A stretch of DNA of 64,000 nucleotides from Rhizobiaceae bacterium (GTDB lineage: Bacteria > Pseudomonadota > Alphaproteobacteria > Rhizobiales > Rhizobiaceae): NCBI GenBank assembly GCA_019635775.1, contig JAHBYU010000001.1, positions 186,001 through 250,000 of the forward strand, in the 5' to 3' direction. A program made the translations under genes and the position numbers. This document shows, piece by piece, positions 33,401 to 42,862 of this stretch. A model generated the notes under the pieces. It had not been told where the DNA came from and made no database searches. It worked only from the letters and a program-made list of their open reading frames with translations. Numbering within the stretch: the stretch's first letter is position 1; every line of letters begins with the position of its first letter.

Positions 33401-34066
33401 GACCGGATGGAGCTCCGGGTGAGCCACCAGGCGTCCCTTGTCGTCGACGACAAAGACCTGGCCGCCTTCAGTTCCCGTCTTCACGAGATCGGTGAGGAAG
33501 GAGAGGTCAAGTTCCGCGACCGTTACCCCGCCATCGGTGTGCGCCACGCCGACTGTTCCCGACAGGTCCGCGCCGTTGCGCACGTAGACCGGACCGAACC
33601 ACGTGCCTGCCTCCACGGTTTCCCTGAAGCGCTGCTCGTTGGCGCGGCTGGTCTGGCTGGAGATGGAGTCGGGCGCCAGCCTCGAAATCTTCAGCTGCTC
33701 GAGACCCTTGCTGTCTATGTAGAAGAGCTCCGTGACCGCAGGAAACTGGCGCAGCATGCGGGTGAAGTCGGCGCGTTGCTGAGCGATGCCGGCGCTCTTC
33801 CAGTCCGGCTGCGCCGTCCAGGCGAGCTGGCTTTCCAGGTTCGCCATCATGGCGCTTATTTCGCCGGCGACAGCAGCAGCCTTCTGCTGTTCGACCGCAA
33901 GGGCCGACTTTTCCGCTTCAGCATAGCTGCGCCAGAGGCTGAGCGCGCCGCCAGCGACAAGCAGAAGCCCGACCAGGGCGACGATCACCGTGGCGAACCT
34001 GACGGAGAGCGGAATTCTCAGCCGCCCTCCGGACCGTGTCGCTTTATCTTTTGCCCCCCTGGCCAT
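27473..34066 (-). CDS. Giant sensor histidine kinase with about nine GAF domains
   Basis: A 2197-residue membrane kinase. It has a transmembrane helix at about 23-45, a periplasmic Cache-type sensor (about 46-280), a second helix (about 285-310), a HAMP domain (RRVASPIDTIRASTERLGEG onward) and then about nine consecutive GAF domains (about 380-1860) joined by short helical linkers. The end holds a HisKA-like helix with the phospho-accepting His in AGVMHEMRAPLNFVKEF and an HATPase domain (IRDNGTGISPEFRDRIF, GQGTGLGLSLS). GAF units 2-4 share the linker DMRAEQ-A-VA and look like recent duplicates. No receiver domain or partner regulator is adjacent. It ends in an overlap with the L,D-transpeptidase-like gene. 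The ligands are unknown. Confidence 0.88.
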   Translation of the reverse strand: MARGAKDKATRSGGRLRIPLSVRFATVIVALVGLLLVAGGALSLWRSYAEAEKSALAVEQQKAAAVAGEISAMMANLESQLAWTAQPDWKSAGIAQQRADFTRMLRQFPAVTELFYIDSKGLEQLKISRLAPDSISSQTSRANEQRFRETVEAGTWFGPVYVRNGADLSGTVGVAHTDGGVTVAELDLSFLTDLVKTGTEGGQVFVVDDKGRLVAHPELHPVTGDNDFSGLRQVATALAVGGNGTVTDAVDEKGRPVFAAYTQLPRLGWIAFAQKPEAEALAPFNLLLWQTLALLGAGMLIAAIVGFWLARRVASPIDTIRASTERLGEGDLTQRVKIYRRDEIGALAEKFNMMASRLQQSQRGLEAKVDERAHGLDVALQQQTLTAGVLKAIGRSGEDLDTVLETLVSSAIELCEAAHGSIWLMRDGKLRLAAHAGYTDEWVAVAKSATLDVVIDADTPQGLAAYLGQPITVEDMPGDQRFSVDAPPGYAGDRAGLAVPLQRDNLVEGVIWLSHQELSPFSDRQAGLIQGFADQGLIAIENARLSENVDERDQKIRDMRAEQAAIAEAVRVASAAPSDDSAIFAAIAEAAAKATGGAAYLCLFEDGMLRLRAHNGLPAETTDKLATLAADSEMIPARAFAASERIEMKEIAEGSGVSALPNAKSAIALPIVKDGTAVGVIAVERSQTGSLPERHEALLQALGDQVVVALENLRLADNVAQRDRRISDMRAEQAAVAETVRIASVSPANAAAVFEALVEAAASSTGSVSYLCLLEGDELKVQAHRGLGAGSSEADVSLSPSSLAIATQAMADRQPVEISAAGDGIEAESSQATKSALAVPLVKDGVALGVIGVERQETRAFAERHAALLKALGDQALIAIENMRLAGDVEQRDLTISDMRAEQTAVADVVRAAAQSPANAQPVFNAVVGAALKSLGGSRAHLNIFDGEALLLQAHEGLTDEAAERMAIVTPDSGDIDALAFTSGEPVESGATIAVPLARNGSSVGVLVVERAPGMQLPERHLELVSALADEAVAAMETTRLWADLDTRTAELAHALERRDFAAGLVRNIVAPSLDADGLAAALCQDIASWCRADVRIFRQSGETFIPITGEEVSPALENLVARVVESGASADVLQQKHEDGDNQASLLGLPLVAGGQLVGVLALSRPQADPYSDRDIATASAHVEIAAIAIEKTILLEQAEARRREIEAALEQKSASAGMLKIVARTPFDLQRTVQAIASTAAHTCHAAKVLVLRSSDDGLDPMAAYGVSDDEWNERIGGLATAITRHMEAKAGTVLLDDPAMFSGPDGSAPAGPVLAVPMLYDGLRTGAFLLLREDDHTFSSGEIELAESLADEAAIAIGKTDLEDRLADKAGKLEEALSHNQATSDVIALVGGSAALPQPVFDAVVAAAARECDADAVVLLRIDDGVARRLSARGDTDPALFDPVVRRISETGQLLHVAELAAEPDFSGLDRHTPAGAALGVPLMHEGLTVGVLLLLRWTTGLFGERQVELARMLAGQAQVVIEGAMLHSALSNRTQELSDAIERQAATCEIAEAANESGIRPDFDLAGLLQAMAASARRLGGGDSAAIYLRGEEGYTLAASDGLSPERRSEESGNVYPASQDTIVGRAALQKDIVRLPESGDESGAEKLTGQTGVSLAVPLKRAGEALGVFLLERATPGEFGERQVELVRTFADQAAVAIDNTRLVATVHDLGIELSASRLYRDATADIARTTSGLAYDLNSLLQALASSAMQLCGATTARVYLKDEEGFPLAAATGLPPDQRAFEQANPPVAGDGTWIGQAAHDGAMIHHSDIPLDQDREAERFGPVGSVLCMPLLRQHETIGVIALARAETAPFRPSQVELVTTFADQAVIAIENTRLFDETRRKSDEAAILLEELNSARKRLSETERLAALGEFTAGVMHEMRAPLNFVKEFTARSQEMIDDIRRVLEAAVIDMDTREEVEALADTLADNIKEGAESARRADSIIRNMLAHAREGIGEHRIVDINTMVEESLGLAYHGARAERRGFDVTLEKAFDPKAGAVDLYPQDITRVLLNLFTNGFDATAERTAATNGSGYEPVLAASTRNLGDAVEIRIRDNGTGISPEFRDRIFDPFFTTKPAGQGTGLGLSLSRDIIVKQHAGTIEVETEAGAFTEFRIVLPRQAALLTKDEEQMEPAPESAGAETEQVATQSS

Positions 34067-34316
34067 CGCTCAGTCCCGCCGGATATCGGCGCAGCAGCGC
34101 GCAAACCCGCAAAAAACCGCGATTTCGATACTGCTCACCATACGCATTCTTTGGCTGTCGGCTGAAAGACGGGCAACCTAAGCATGTTTCGAAATCTTGT
34201 CCACGAAAGCAGGGTGGAAAAGCCCTGTTTTCCGGGGAAAGAGATGATGGCCGCCTTCGGGGTCGCCCCGTTTAACGGCCTGCGAATGCACGTTGGAAAC
34301 GAAGCGACCGGCCTAG

Positions 34317-34805
34317 TCACCCGCCATGAGCCGAATGATCGCCACCGCCGGCCTTGTCGACGGCGAACTCAACCTCGACTGTGCCAGCCTTTTCGAAGGT
34401 CAGCGTGCCCTTGAATTTCTGGCCTTCGACAGCAGGCTCCTTGAGGCCCATGAACATGATGTGGAAGGAACCTGGCACGAGCTTGACCTCGCCACCAGCA
34501 GGGATTTCCAGACCGCCCGCCAGCGGGCGCATTGTCATCACGCCGTCGTTCACCGCCATCTCGTGGATTTCGGTCTTCTCCGCGATCGCGCCGGTGACCG
34601 CTACAAGGCGATCTGCTTCCGCCCCGTTGTTCTTCACCGTCAGATAGCCGGCTGCAACCTTTGCCCCGGGCAGGGTTGCCCTCGACCACGGGTGGTCGAT
34701 TTCGAGCGTGCCGAGGGTGAATTCATGTGCCACTGCGCCGCCCGCGAAAGCGAGCCCGAGCGCCATGGCCAGCGCGGCGCGCCGCGTATATGCTGAAAAA
34801 AACAT
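34317..34805 (-). CDS. Periplasmic copper chaperone PCu(A)C
   Basis: A 162-residue exported protein with a signal peptide ([18 protein letters not shown]) and the PCu(A)C copper-binding pattern: His and Met in [18 protein letters not shown] and in GSFHIMFMG, plus a His-rich tail DHSAHGG. It delivers Cu(I) to the CuA site of cytochrome oxidase in the periplasm. The gene next upstream (34893-35255) encodes a DUF2946 protein, often found with copper genes, so the pair probably forms a small copper operon. Confidence 0.92.
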   Translation of the reverse strand: MFFSAYTRRAALAMALGLAFAGGAVAHEFTLGTLEIDHPWSRATLPGAKVAAGYLTVKNNGAEADRLVAVTGAIAEKTEIHEMAVNDGVMTMRPLAGGLEIPAGGEVKLVPGSFHIMFMGLKEPAVEGQKFKGTLTFEKAGTVEVEFAVDKAGGGDHSAHGG

Positions 34806-34892
34806 CGTTTACTCCTGTGATCGCCTTCGTGTCGCATCGCGCGCCACGAAATCCTGTCGTTCCAGCGTGCCGGTGGTGAGGCGCGCCGTGCG

Positions 34893-35255
34893 TCAGGCTG
34901 CGAGCGGGGGAGCGCGAGGATTTGCCGGCGTTCGCCGATGGTGACGAGCGAGCGTCTTCTGCGGAGGAAAGACCAGGGGCTGTGGCAAGGCCTCGAACGC
35001 TGCGATGAAGATGGCCGCAGGCGGCCCGGCCGCGACGGACGGCGACATGCTGCAGGATAGAAGACAGCAATCCTGCTCATGCTTGCTCTGGCCGGAGGGC
35101 ATCTGCGCGCTTCCCTGAGCGCAGATGACATTGCCGAAGATGTCACGCTCGACGGGAGGCGCGGCCATGACCAGCGTGGATTGCAGGACGAGCACCAACG
35201 CCGCGAGGAAAGTCGCGAGGCGAAAGATCCCGATCCTGTCCGCTTTCCGTGCCAT
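34893..35255 (-). CDS. DUF2946 family protein, cysteine-rich, exported
   Basis: About 120 residues from ATG 35255 (MARKADRIGIF); an in-frame start 63 bases further upstream is less likely. One hydrophobic segment (LATFLAALVLVLQSTLVMAA) acts as a signal or anchor, followed by a Cys/His motif (VICAQG and HEQDCCLLSCSM). DUF2946 proteins are small and of unknown function, commonly beside copper genes, as here with PCu(A)C 87 bases downstream. Metal binding is inferred from the Cys cluster. Confidence 0.75.
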   Translation of the reverse strand: MARKADRIGIFRLATFLAALVLVLQSTLVMAAPPVERDIFGNVICAQGSAQMPSGQSKHEQDCCLLSCSMSPSVAAGPPAAIFIAAFEALPQPLVFPPQKTLARHHRRTPANPRAPPLAA

Positions 35256-35327
35256 CACGGCAGGACAGCTAGCACGCGCCGTGCTCAAGGCATACCGCCC
35301 GTCCGGGCCATGCGGCAAGATGACGTC

Positions 35328-36206
35328 CTATCCCACGGGAATGACATCGACGGCCTGCTCACCTGTCTGGCTGCCCGTGGTCTTCAGGACGCCTACGATT
35401 GGAGCTATATCCGAATAGTCGCGTCCATAGCCAACGGTTATGTGATCGTTGGAGGCGCGCATTCCGTTGGTGGGGTCGAATTCCTGCCAACCCGCCTCAC
35501 GGCCGCACCAGACCTTGACCCAGGCATGCATGGCGTCGGCACCCTCCAGCCTCTCCTTGCCGGGCGGCGGTATGGTGCGCAGGAACCCGCTCACATAGCC
35601 CGCCGGGATTCCGAGACTCCTGAGACCGGCAATCATGACATGCGAGAAATCCTGGCAAACGCCTCGTTTCATGGCGAAAGCGTCGGCAGCCTTTGTCGCA
35701 ACCGTCGTTGCGTCGCCGTCATAGATGAACTCGGCATGGATGCGATTGCAAAGATCGTATGCGATGCCGGTGACCGAAGCTGCCGCAGAAAGGTTTTCCC
35801 TCGCATAAGCGCCGATCGCGGGATCCAGATCGACGAAGTCACTCGCGGCAAGGAAATGGTGCGGGGCCTGCGGATCGAGCGAGCGCACGGAGGCGACCTC
35901 TTCGGCGAGGTCGACAAGGGCCGGCGACACGTCGAGGCGGATTTCGGGCCGCGACACCGAGACGCGCGCGCTCATCCGGATATCCAGTTCGTCATAGATC
36001 TCCCGGAAAGCGACCGATGTGACCGCGTTGCCGAAAAAATCGACGAAATCGGAACGTTCCGACGGCGACGGCGAGAAGGCAAGCGATGACGCTATGACGC
36101 GCTGTATGCCGGGAATGGTCTGCGGCACGACATGCACATGATGCCTGCTGCCGCCTGCCGCGCGGTTGTAGTCGTAATGCAGATTGAGCCTGATGTCGTA
36201 AAGCAT
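35328..36206 (-). CDS. Transglutaminase-like cysteine peptidase family protein
   Basis: A 292-residue protein with an N-terminal transglutaminase_N beta domain (residues 1-100) and the Transglut_core domain. The catalytic triad is visible as Cys in KRGVCQDFSHVMIAGLRSLG, His in DAMHAWVKVW and Asp in EFDPTNG. It is the third gene of a minus-strand operon with the ATP-grasp/alpha-E gene (4-base gap) and the large transglutaminase/DUF2126 gene. The same three-gene set is widespread in bacteria and is predicted to make or process peptide-like amide links. The substrate is not known. Confidence 0.9.
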   Translation of the reverse strand: MLYDIRLNLHYDYNRAAGGSRHHVHVVPQTIPGIQRVIASSLAFSPSPSERSDFVDFFGNAVTSVAFREIYDELDIRMSARVSVSRPEIRLDVSPALVDLAEEVASVRSLDPQAPHHFLAASDFVDLDPAIGAYARENLSAAASVTGIAYDLCNRIHAEFIYDGDATTVATKAADAFAMKRGVCQDFSHVMIAGLRSLGIPAGYVSGFLRTIPPPGKERLEGADAMHAWVKVWCGREAGWQEFDPTNGMRASNDHITVGYGRDYSDIAPIVGVLKTTGSQTGEQAVDVIPVG

Positions 36207-36209
36207 GGA

Positions 36210-38651
36210 TCAGCCGAAATACGACCGGGCAAGGCTGCTGTAGAGCCCGGCCATGTCATCGCCGAGCATGTTCAGGGCATCCGGCGTCAGGTCTCCGGGC
36301 TCCTCCGTCGCCAATGCGGTGTGGATGCGCAGCACATCCTTTGCTGCAGGCGAAAGGTGGCCCCTTTCCCCGGTTTCCGGCAAATGCGCTACCTCGTGCT
36401 TCAGGCGGTCCAACTGGAAGATCACCGAGCGGGGGTTCAGCGGATCAAGCGCGAGCAGGTCGACCAGGCTGCTCTGGCTAGCGCGTGCATATTGCCGGCG
36501 ATGGGTCATGACGCTGTCGCCGATCTCCAGCATCATGTCGAGCGCGCCATCCGGCGCATCTTCTCGCGTCAGCCACGCCAGCGAACGCGCCATCTGGATG
36601 CCGCGTTCGATGCGGCGACCGATTTCAAGGAAACGCCAGCCCGTGAAGCGGTACATGTTCTCGCCAAGCAGTCCGGAGAAGCCAGCGATCTTGCGCAGGA
36701 TCACGGTCATGGCACGCGTGGCGTCGTCGCCTTCCTTGACCTGCCTCGAAAAGCGATGAACCGTCTTCGAAAGGTCGCGCAGCGCCAGCCATCCGTCCGG
36801 AGAGAAGCGGTCGCGTATCTGGCTCGCGCTGTATATCGCGCTGTCCACCGAGCCGATCAGTGCGGCCGGAATCGCCGTTTCGGCATCGATGCCATAAGGC
36901 TCAAGGTAACGTCTTGTGTCCGCGAGCAGCGGCATGTCCGGGTCCGAAGTTTCGGCCAAGCGGACGTGATAGGCGCGCAGGATTCTTGTGGTGTCCTCCG
37001 AGCGCTCGATATAGCGGCCCAGCCACATCAGGTTTTCGGCAGCCCGGCTTGGCAGCGTTCCAGGCAGGTTTCGCTTGAAGCCGTCCCGATCGTCGGGAAG
37101 CAAGGTCTCGTGCCTGACCGGGGACTGGCTGACGACCCAGACGTCCGCCGCCTGTCCGCCTCGCTGCATGGCGATCGCAGTGTTGTCGTGCGAGGAGCCG
37201 ATGCGGGCGAAACCGCCGGGCATGATAACCCATCCGTCAGGCGTGCGCGCCAGATAGACGCGCAGGCTGGCTGGCCGGGGTTCAAGGAAGCCGCCAATGA
37301 AAACGGGCGCCGTCGACAGCGTTACGGCTTCCTGTCCGACAAAGGCCGCGCCGTCTGCCTTGACACTTGCGACCAGCTTTGCGCGCGCTTCGGCGTCCAG
37401 GCTCGATCCAAGGACGGTCTTCCCGTCATCCTCGAAAGGCAGTCGCGTCGACAGAGAGGGACCGATCATCATGCGGTCGAAATTCTCGAGCACCTGTCGG
37501 CGGTCTGCCTCGTTGCCGCACCACCATGTGGCAACGGAAGGAAGATCCAGCGGCTTGCCGACAAGGGCCTGCGCGATGCCGGGAAGGAAGGCAGCAAGCG
37601 CACGTGTTTCCAATATTCCGGAGCCAAGCGCATTGACCGCCGTGACGGTGCCGGCGCGGATGGCCTCGGAAAGGCCCGGCGTTCCGATGCGCGATTCCGC
37701 GCGCATTTCAAGCGGGTCTGCAAAGGCAGCGTCGAGCCTTCGCCAAAGGACCGTCACCGGTTTCAGACCCGAGACCGTACGCACCATCAGCCGGCCGTTG
37801 GTTACCGTCAGATCCTCGCCTTCCAGCAGCATGATGCCGAGGTAGCGGGCGATATAGGCGTGTTCGTAATAGGTCTCGTTGAGCGGGCCGGGCGTGAGGA
37901 TCGCGGCGCGTCCGGCCGGCTCACCTGCCATCCCTGTGAGAGCATCACGGAAGCGGCGGAAGAAGCCCGCCAGCCTGTGAACATGCATGTCGCCATAGAT
38001 GTCGGAGAGGGCACGTGTCGTCGCGACACGGTTTTCCAGCGCGAAGCCAGCGCCTGAAGGCGCCTGCATGCGATCGCCCAGCACCCACCAGCGGCCATCG
38101 GGGCCGCGGCCCAGATCGAATGCGCAGAAGTGCAGGAAGTGCCCGCCCGCCGGCTTCACGCCGGCGAAGGGCCGCAGATATTCCGGACTGGATGCGATGA
38201 GGCCCGGCGGCAGCAGTCCGTCGCCAATCAGCCGGTTTTCCCCGTAGATGTCGGCGCAGATTGCCTCGAACAGGTTTGCGCGCTCCGTCAAACCGGCGCT
38301 GATTTCTGTCCATTCTGCGTCCTCAACCAGAAGGGGGACATGCGCCAGAGGCCATTCGCGCTCGTTGGCGCCATCGCGATCGTAGACGCGATAGTAGACA
38401 CCGGAGTCGCGCAGATACTGATCCGCGCGGGCAAAACGCGCCTGCAGCTCTTCGGCACCGAGTTCCTCGATTGCCGCGATGAACTGCCGCCACGCCGGAC
38501 GCGGCTCGCCATGCGCATCGACCATCTCGTCCAGAACGCCCTCGATCGGACGATAGGAGTCGAGCAGCAATTTCGCTGGCGGTTTTCGGCGTGAGGCCTT
38601 CATCGCAAGGCAGGCCCCGGGGGTTTGAATCGCAATGTCATGGCCGATCAC
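36210..38651 (-). CDS. Circularly permuted ATP-grasp fused to alpha-E domain
   Basis: An 813-residue fusion: a circularly permuted type 2 ATP-grasp domain (about 80-480, with [18 protein letters not shown] and [20 protein letters not shown]) followed by an all-helical alpha-E domain (about 495-810, [20 protein letters not shown]). In many genomes these are two genes. ATP-grasp enzymes join a carboxylate to an amine through an acyl-phosphate; here a peptide or peptide-tag ligase is predicted. The longest frame starts at GTG 38651, overlapping the preceding stop (GTGA), which fits coupling; ATG 38603 ([11 protein letters not shown]) is the alternative. Confidence 0.88.
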   Translation of the reverse strand: MIGHDIAIQTPGACLAMKASRRKPPAKLLLDSYRPIEGVLDEMVDAHGEPRPAWRQFIAAIEELGAEELQARFARADQYLRDSGVYYRVYDRDGANEREWPLAHVPLLVEDAEWTEISAGLTERANLFEAICADIYGENRLIGDGLLPPGLIASSPEYLRPFAGVKPAGGHFLHFCAFDLGRGPDGRWWVLGDRMQAPSGAGFALENRVATTRALSDIYGDMHVHRLAGFFRRFRDALTGMAGEPAGRAAILTPGPLNETYYEHAYIARYLGIMLLEGEDLTVTNGRLMVRTVSGLKPVTVLWRRLDAAFADPLEMRAESRIGTPGLSEAIRAGTVTAVNALGSGILETRALAAFLPGIAQALVGKPLDLPSVATWWCGNEADRRQVLENFDRMMIGPSLSTRLPFEDDGKTVLGSSLDAEARAKLVASVKADGAAFVGQEAVTLSTAPVFIGGFLEPRPASLRVYLARTPDGWVIMPGGFARIGSSHDNTAIAMQRGGQAADVWVVSQSPVRHETLLPDDRDGFKRNLPGTLPSRAAENLMWLGRYIERSEDTTRILRAYHVRLAETSDPDMPLLADTRRYLEPYGIDAETAIPAALIGSVDSAIYSASQIRDRFSPDGWLALRDLSKTVHRFSRQVKEGDDATRAMTVILRKIAGFSGLLGENMYRFTGWRFLEIGRRIERGIQMARSLAWLTREDAPDGALDMMLEIGDSVMTHRRQYARASQSSLVDLLALDPLNPRSVIFQLDRLKHEVAHLPETGERGHLSPAAKDVLRIHTALATEEPGDLTPDALNMLGDDMAGLYSSLARSYFG

Positions 38652-41600
38652 AAGCCCGCCGGTCTTCTGAGGTCAAGCGTCAGCGGGAATTCTCCCGATG
38701 CTTGTTCCGCCCGCAACTCGTAGCTGCCCGGCGTGTAGCCGTCAGGCAGGAAACGGGCAAGTCTGCGCGCCTCGGCCTCGTTGGCGTTGACCGGGAAGGT
38801 GTCGTAGTTGCGGCCGCCGGGATGCGCGACGTGATAGACGCAGCCGCCAACCGCGCGGCCCGACCATCGGTCATAGATGTCGAAAACCAGGGGCGTGTTG
38901 ACGGGCAGGGCGGGGTGGAGGCCAGAGGATGGCTGCCATGCCTTGTAGCGCACCCCGGCCACCGCGACCTCGCGGTCGTCGGTCTGCCGAAGCGGCACGG
39001 GCCGACCGTTGCAGGCTACGGTGTGGCGCTCGAGGTTAAAGCCTTCCGCCTTCACCTGAAGGCGTTCGACGGAAGAATCCACAAATCTTACCGTTCCGCC
39101 GATCGCGCCCTGCTCGCCCATAACGTGCCAGGGTTCGAGTGCCTGCCGGATCTCCATCTTCATGCCTTGCGTGCGCACCTCGCCGCAGAAGGGGAAGCGG
39201 AATTCGAGTTGCGCGTCGAACCATTCGGGCCGGAAAGCGAAGCCGTTCTGCCGAAGGTCTTCCAGTACGTCCATGAAATCGGACCAGACGTAATGCGGCA
39301 GCATGAAGCGGTCGTGCAGGGTCGTGCCCCAGCGCACAAAACGCCCGTCGATGGGTGCGTTCCAAAGCCGCGCGATGATCGCGCGGACCAGCAACTGCTG
39401 CGCAAGGCTCATGCGAGCGTTGGGCGGCATCTCGAAACCGCGGAATTCGACCAGGCCGAGCCTGCCCGTAGGACCTTCGGGCGAAAACAGCTTGTCGATG
39501 CAGATTTCGGAGCGATGGGTGTTGCCGGTCACATCCACCAGCAGGTTGCGGAACAGCCGGTCTACCAGCCAGGGCAGGGGGGCGTTGCCCTGTCCGGGCA
39601 TGGGCACCTGCGCCAGCGCGATTTCCAGTTCATAAAGGCCGTCGTGGCGGGCCTCGTCGATGCGCGGGGCCTGGCTTGTCGGGCCGATGAACAGGCCGGA
39701 GAACAGGTAGGAGAGCGAGGGATGACGCTGCCAGTAGAGTACGAGGCTCTTGAGAAGATCCGGCCGCCGGAGGAACGGGCTGTCAGCGGGGGTTGCCCCA
39801 CCCACCACGACATGGTTGCCGCCACCCGTGCCCGTATGCCGGCCGTCGATCATGAACTTGTCGGCGCCGAGGCGCGACAGGCGGGCTTCCTCGTAGATGG
39901 CTTCGGTTGTCGCGATGCAATCCTTCCAGCTTGAGGCCGGATGGATGTTCACCTCGATCACGCCGGGGTCCGGCGCGACGCGAATAACGTTGAGGCGGGG
40001 ATCATGCGGGGGCGCATACCCTTCGATATGGACGGGAAGTCCGGTCTTTCTCGCCGCGTTTTCCGCTGCCGCGATCAGTTCGAGATAGTCTTCCAGCGCC
40101 TCGACCGGCGGCATGAAGACGCAAAGCCGCCCTTCGCGAGGCTCGACCGAAAGCGCGGTGCGGATCGCGCCGCCGATCTCGGTCAGTTCCTGCTCCACCC
40201 TTTCCTGGCCAGCGGTCGCCGCCGTGAACGATGCGGTTGCCTGCCTGTGAGCCATGTCCTCCGCAGTTTCCGACGTTTGCGCCGCCGGGCCTGCTAGGAT
40301 TTCCGCTCTTGGCGGCAGGTTGCCGCGCGGCACGGAGGGGTCGAGCGGTACGACATAGGGATAGCGGGCAGGCGGGACGTAGGGCAGGGAGCCCAGCGGA
40401 AGACGATATCCGACTGGCGAATCGCCCGGCACGAGAAACAATCTGCCGCGCCGCGTCGTCCATTTCTCGGAACGCCAGCGATGCCCGCCTGCGCGGCTTT
40501 GCCAGCGCTGAACAGGCAGGACATAGCCTGATGGCTTGGTCAGGCCCCGCTCGAACACATGGGCCATGCGGCTGCGTTCCTCCGGGTCTTCCAGCCGGGA
40601 GTTGGACGGGTCGACATTGTCGGGCAGCTTGCCTTCCTTGAGCAGCCATTCGGCCGGATCTTCATATGCCTCGGCGACCATCTCCGTTTCGATGCCGAGT
40701 TCCTCCGCCATCGAAGTCAGCAGAGTGCTGGCGTCTGCTGCGGTTACCTTGCGGTCGGAGTTTTCCCGGGCGATCAGGTCGGGATCTGACCAGACCGGCT
40801 CGCCATCCATGCGCCAGTAGAGCGAGAACGTCCATCGCGGCAGGCTTTCGCCGGGATACCATTTGCCCTGCCCGTAGTGGAGGAACCCATCCGGCGCGAA
40901 GCGTTCGCGCAGTTTGCGGATCAGCGTGTCAGCCTTTTCGCGCTTGGTCGGGCCGACCGCAGCGGTGTTCCACTCCTCGCTCTCGAAATCGTCGATCGAC
41001 ACGAAAGTCGGCTCACCGCCCATCGTGAGCCGGATATCCCCGGCCTTCAACCTGGCATCGACTTCTTCGCCAAGTTGGTCGAGAGCCTGCCAACTCTCGT
41101 CGGAGAACGGCTTGGTGATGCGCGGATGCTCGGCGACGCGGTCCACCCGCATATCGAACTCGAAGTCGGTGCGCGTGTCAGGCGAACCGCTATAGCCGCC
41201 GCTGATCGGCGCAGCGTTGCGGTAATGCGGTGTCGCGGCAAGCGGGACATGGCTTTCGCCGGTGAGCAAACCGGAGGTGGGGTCGAGTCCGATCCAGCCG
41301 GCGCCGGGAATGTAGACCTCGCACCATGCGTGCAGGTCCGTAAAGTCGTGGTCGGTGCCGGGCGGGCCGTCGAGCGACACAAGGTCAGGCTTCAACTGGA
41401 TCAGATAGCCGGAAACGAAGCGCGCGGCGAAGCCGAGGTTGCGCAGCGTCTGTACCAGAAGCCAGCTCGAATCACGGCAGGAGCCCCTGGCCAAGGACAG
41501 CGTCTCCTCTGGCGTCTGAACACCGGTTTCCATTCTTACGATGTAGCCCACTGTCCGCTGGATAGTGGCGTTCAGATCGACGAGAAAGTTGACCGTGTTT

Positions 41601-42016
41601 CTGGGCTTGCGGTCGATGGTGGCAAGAAATGCCTGCAGTTCCGGCCCGACAGGTTCCGGATCACGATAGATACGGAGATCATCGCGCAGTTCCTCCGGGT
41701 AGTCGAAAGGCCATGTCTCCGCGCTTTCCTCGACGAAGAAGTCGAAGGGGTTGTAGACCGTCATATCGGCGATCATGTCGACTTCGACACGCAGTTCGGT
41801 CACCGGCTCCGGGAAGACGAAACGGGCGAGGAAGTTTCCGTAGGGGTCCTGCTGCACGTTCACGAAATGGTTTGCAGGCCCGACTTTCAGCGAATGGCTG
41901 AGTACTTTCGTTCGCGAATGCGGCGCCGGCTGAAGCCGGATCACCTGCGGACCGAGGACGACGGGCCGATCGTATTTGTAGTGCGTCAGGTGACGGACTG
42001 CTGCAAGAATTGCCAT
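38648..42016 (-). CDS. Transglutaminase/DUF2126 large protein
   Basis: An 1122-residue protein. The N-terminal 290 residues are a transglutaminase (Cys in [20 protein letters not shown], His in [15 protein letters not shown], Asp in GLDPTSG). The rest is the DUF2126 region, with segments such as [17 protein letters not shown] that resemble an amidoligase or GCS-like active site. First gene of the operon with the ATP-grasp/alpha-E protein and a second transglutaminase. Length and order match the conserved set. It is cytoplasmic (no signal peptide). A peptide-amide ligase/hydrolase pair is the published prediction; I cannot name the substrate. Confidence 0.9.
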   Translation of the reverse strand: MAILAAVRHLTHYKYDRPVVLGPQVIRLQPAPHSRTKVLSHSLKVGPANHFVNVQQDPYGNFLARFVFPEPVTELRVEVDMIADMTVYNPFDFFVEESAETWPFDYPEELRDDLRIYRDPEPVGPELQAFLATIDRKPRNTVNFLVDLNATIQRTVGYIVRMETGVQTPEETLSLARGSCRDSSWLLVQTLRNLGFAARFVSGYLIQLKPDLVSLDGPPGTDHDFTDLHAWCEVYIPGAGWIGLDPTSGLLTGESHVPLAATPHYRNAAPISGGYSGSPDTRTDFEFDMRVDRVAEHPRITKPFSDESWQALDQLGEEVDARLKAGDIRLTMGGEPTFVSIDDFESEEWNTAAVGPTKREKADTLIRKLRERFAPDGFLHYGQGKWYPGESLPRWTFSLYWRMDGEPVWSDPDLIARENSDRKVTAADASTLLTSMAEELGIETEMVAEAYEDPAEWLLKEGKLPDNVDPSNSRLEDPEERSRMAHVFERGLTKPSGYVLPVQRWQSRAGGHRWRSEKWTTRRGRLFLVPGDSPVGYRLPLGSLPYVPPARYPYVVPLDPSVPRGNLPPRAEILAGPAAQTSETAEDMAHRQATASFTAATAGQERVEQELTEIGGAIRTALSVEPREGRLCVFMPPVEALEDYLELIAAAENAARKTGLPVHIEGYAPPHDPRLNVIRVAPDPGVIEVNIHPASSWKDCIATTEAIYEEARLSRLGADKFMIDGRHTGTGGGNHVVVGGATPADSPFLRRPDLLKSLVLYWQRHPSLSYLFSGLFIGPTSQAPRIDEARHDGLYELEIALAQVPMPGQGNAPLPWLVDRLFRNLLVDVTGNTHRSEICIDKLFSPEGPTGRLGLVEFRGFEMPPNARMSLAQQLLVRAIIARLWNAPIDGRFVRWGTTLHDRFMLPHYVWSDFMDVLEDLRQNGFAFRPEWFDAQLEFRFPFCGEVRTQGMKMEIRQALEPWHVMGEQGAIGGTVRFVDSSVERLQVKAEGFNLERHTVACNGRPVPLRQTDDREVAVAGVRYKAWQPSSGLHPALPVNTPLVFDIYDRWSGRAVGGCVYHVAHPGGRNYDTFPVNANEAEARRLARFLPDGYTPGSYELRAEQASGEFPLTLDLRRPAGL

Positions 42017-42123
42017 CTAGGCTCCGGATGTTTGATGCCCGGCAGTTTTTCACGATTTTCCGGCATTCTCAAAGCGTTTATTGCAGTGCGGAATCCGGAG
42101 GGCGAAAGGCTTCTGCCCCGGGT

Positions 42124-42855
42124 CTAGACGTTCTGCGGCGCAAATTTCGCGACGAGAGAGTGGGTGTCACCCGGATAGGTGAGCGTTACATGCGTAACGG
42201 GAACGTCGCCGCTCCATGTTCGTCGGAGGATGACGAGACACGCGCTGTTGCGGGGCACGGCAAGCATCCTCGCATGCTGCTCGCTCGCCGAAACAGCACG
42301 GATCTTATGTTCGGCCGCGTTCCACGGTACGTGCCCGACCAGCCACGCCCCTGGCGCGGTCGTCTCGAAATCCTGCCCGACCGCATCGGGCACTGCCGCC
42401 AGGCTGATCGTCCGCTCCTCGAGGCAAAATGGCGCCGCACCGGCGTGGTGCCGGCACACCAGATCAACGAGACCACTGCCTTCCGCGAAACCGGTATCCT
42501 TTTCGTCCTGCCGTGTGGCTGTGCGCTCGCGCCGCGACAGGAGTTCGTAGCGGTAGGGCAGGCCCATGGCCTCGATTTCGGTCCGGATATCATGGATTTC
42601 GAGAATCGCCGCCTGACTTTGCGGCCGGCTGACGAAACTGCCCGAATGGCGGCGTCGCTCGATGAGACCCGCACGGGCCAGCTCCGACATCGCCTTGTTC
42701 ACGGTCATTCGCGAGCATGCGTATTGCGCCGAAAGCTCATGCTCGAAGGGAATGCGATATCCGGGAGGCCATTCTCCCGAAACTATGTGGTCGCGGATGT
42801 CCGACAGGATGCGTTGATAGAGGGCGGCCTTGCCCTCGTCCTTTCGCTTGTCCAT
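42124..42855 (-). CDS. hutC: GntR/HutC family repressor of histidine utilisation
   Basis: A 243-residue regulator with an N-terminal GntR winged helix (FEHELSAQYACSRMTVNKAMSELARAGLI, quoted in part: recognition helix CSRMTVNKAMSEL) and a C-terminal UTRA ligand domain. HutC binds urocanate, the first pathway intermediate, and then releases hut promoters. Start ATG 42855 (MDKRKDEG) fits the family; a much longer upstream frame runs into hutF. It lies 7 bases downstream of hutF on the same strand. The likely operator is the palindrome at 52825-52840 in front of hutI. Confidence 0.9.
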   Translation of the reverse strand: MDKRKDEGKAALYQRILSDIRDHIVSGEWPPGYRIPFEHELSAQYACSRMTVNKAMSELARAGLIERRRHSGSFVSRPQSQAAILEIHDIRTEIEAMGLPYRYELLSRRERTATRQDEKDTGFAEGSGLVDLVCRHHAGAAPFCLEERTISLAAVPDAVGQDFETTAPGAWLVGHVPWNAAEHKIRAVSASEQHARMLAVPRNSACLVILRRTWSGDVPVTHVTLTYPGDTHSLVAKFAPQNV

Positions 42856-42862
42856 TGCCTTC

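Noticed and set aside
36132-38057. A 641-codon + strand frame over the ATP-grasp/alpha-E gene
   Set aside because: Antisense shadow; the minus-strand protein matches a known family over its whole length.
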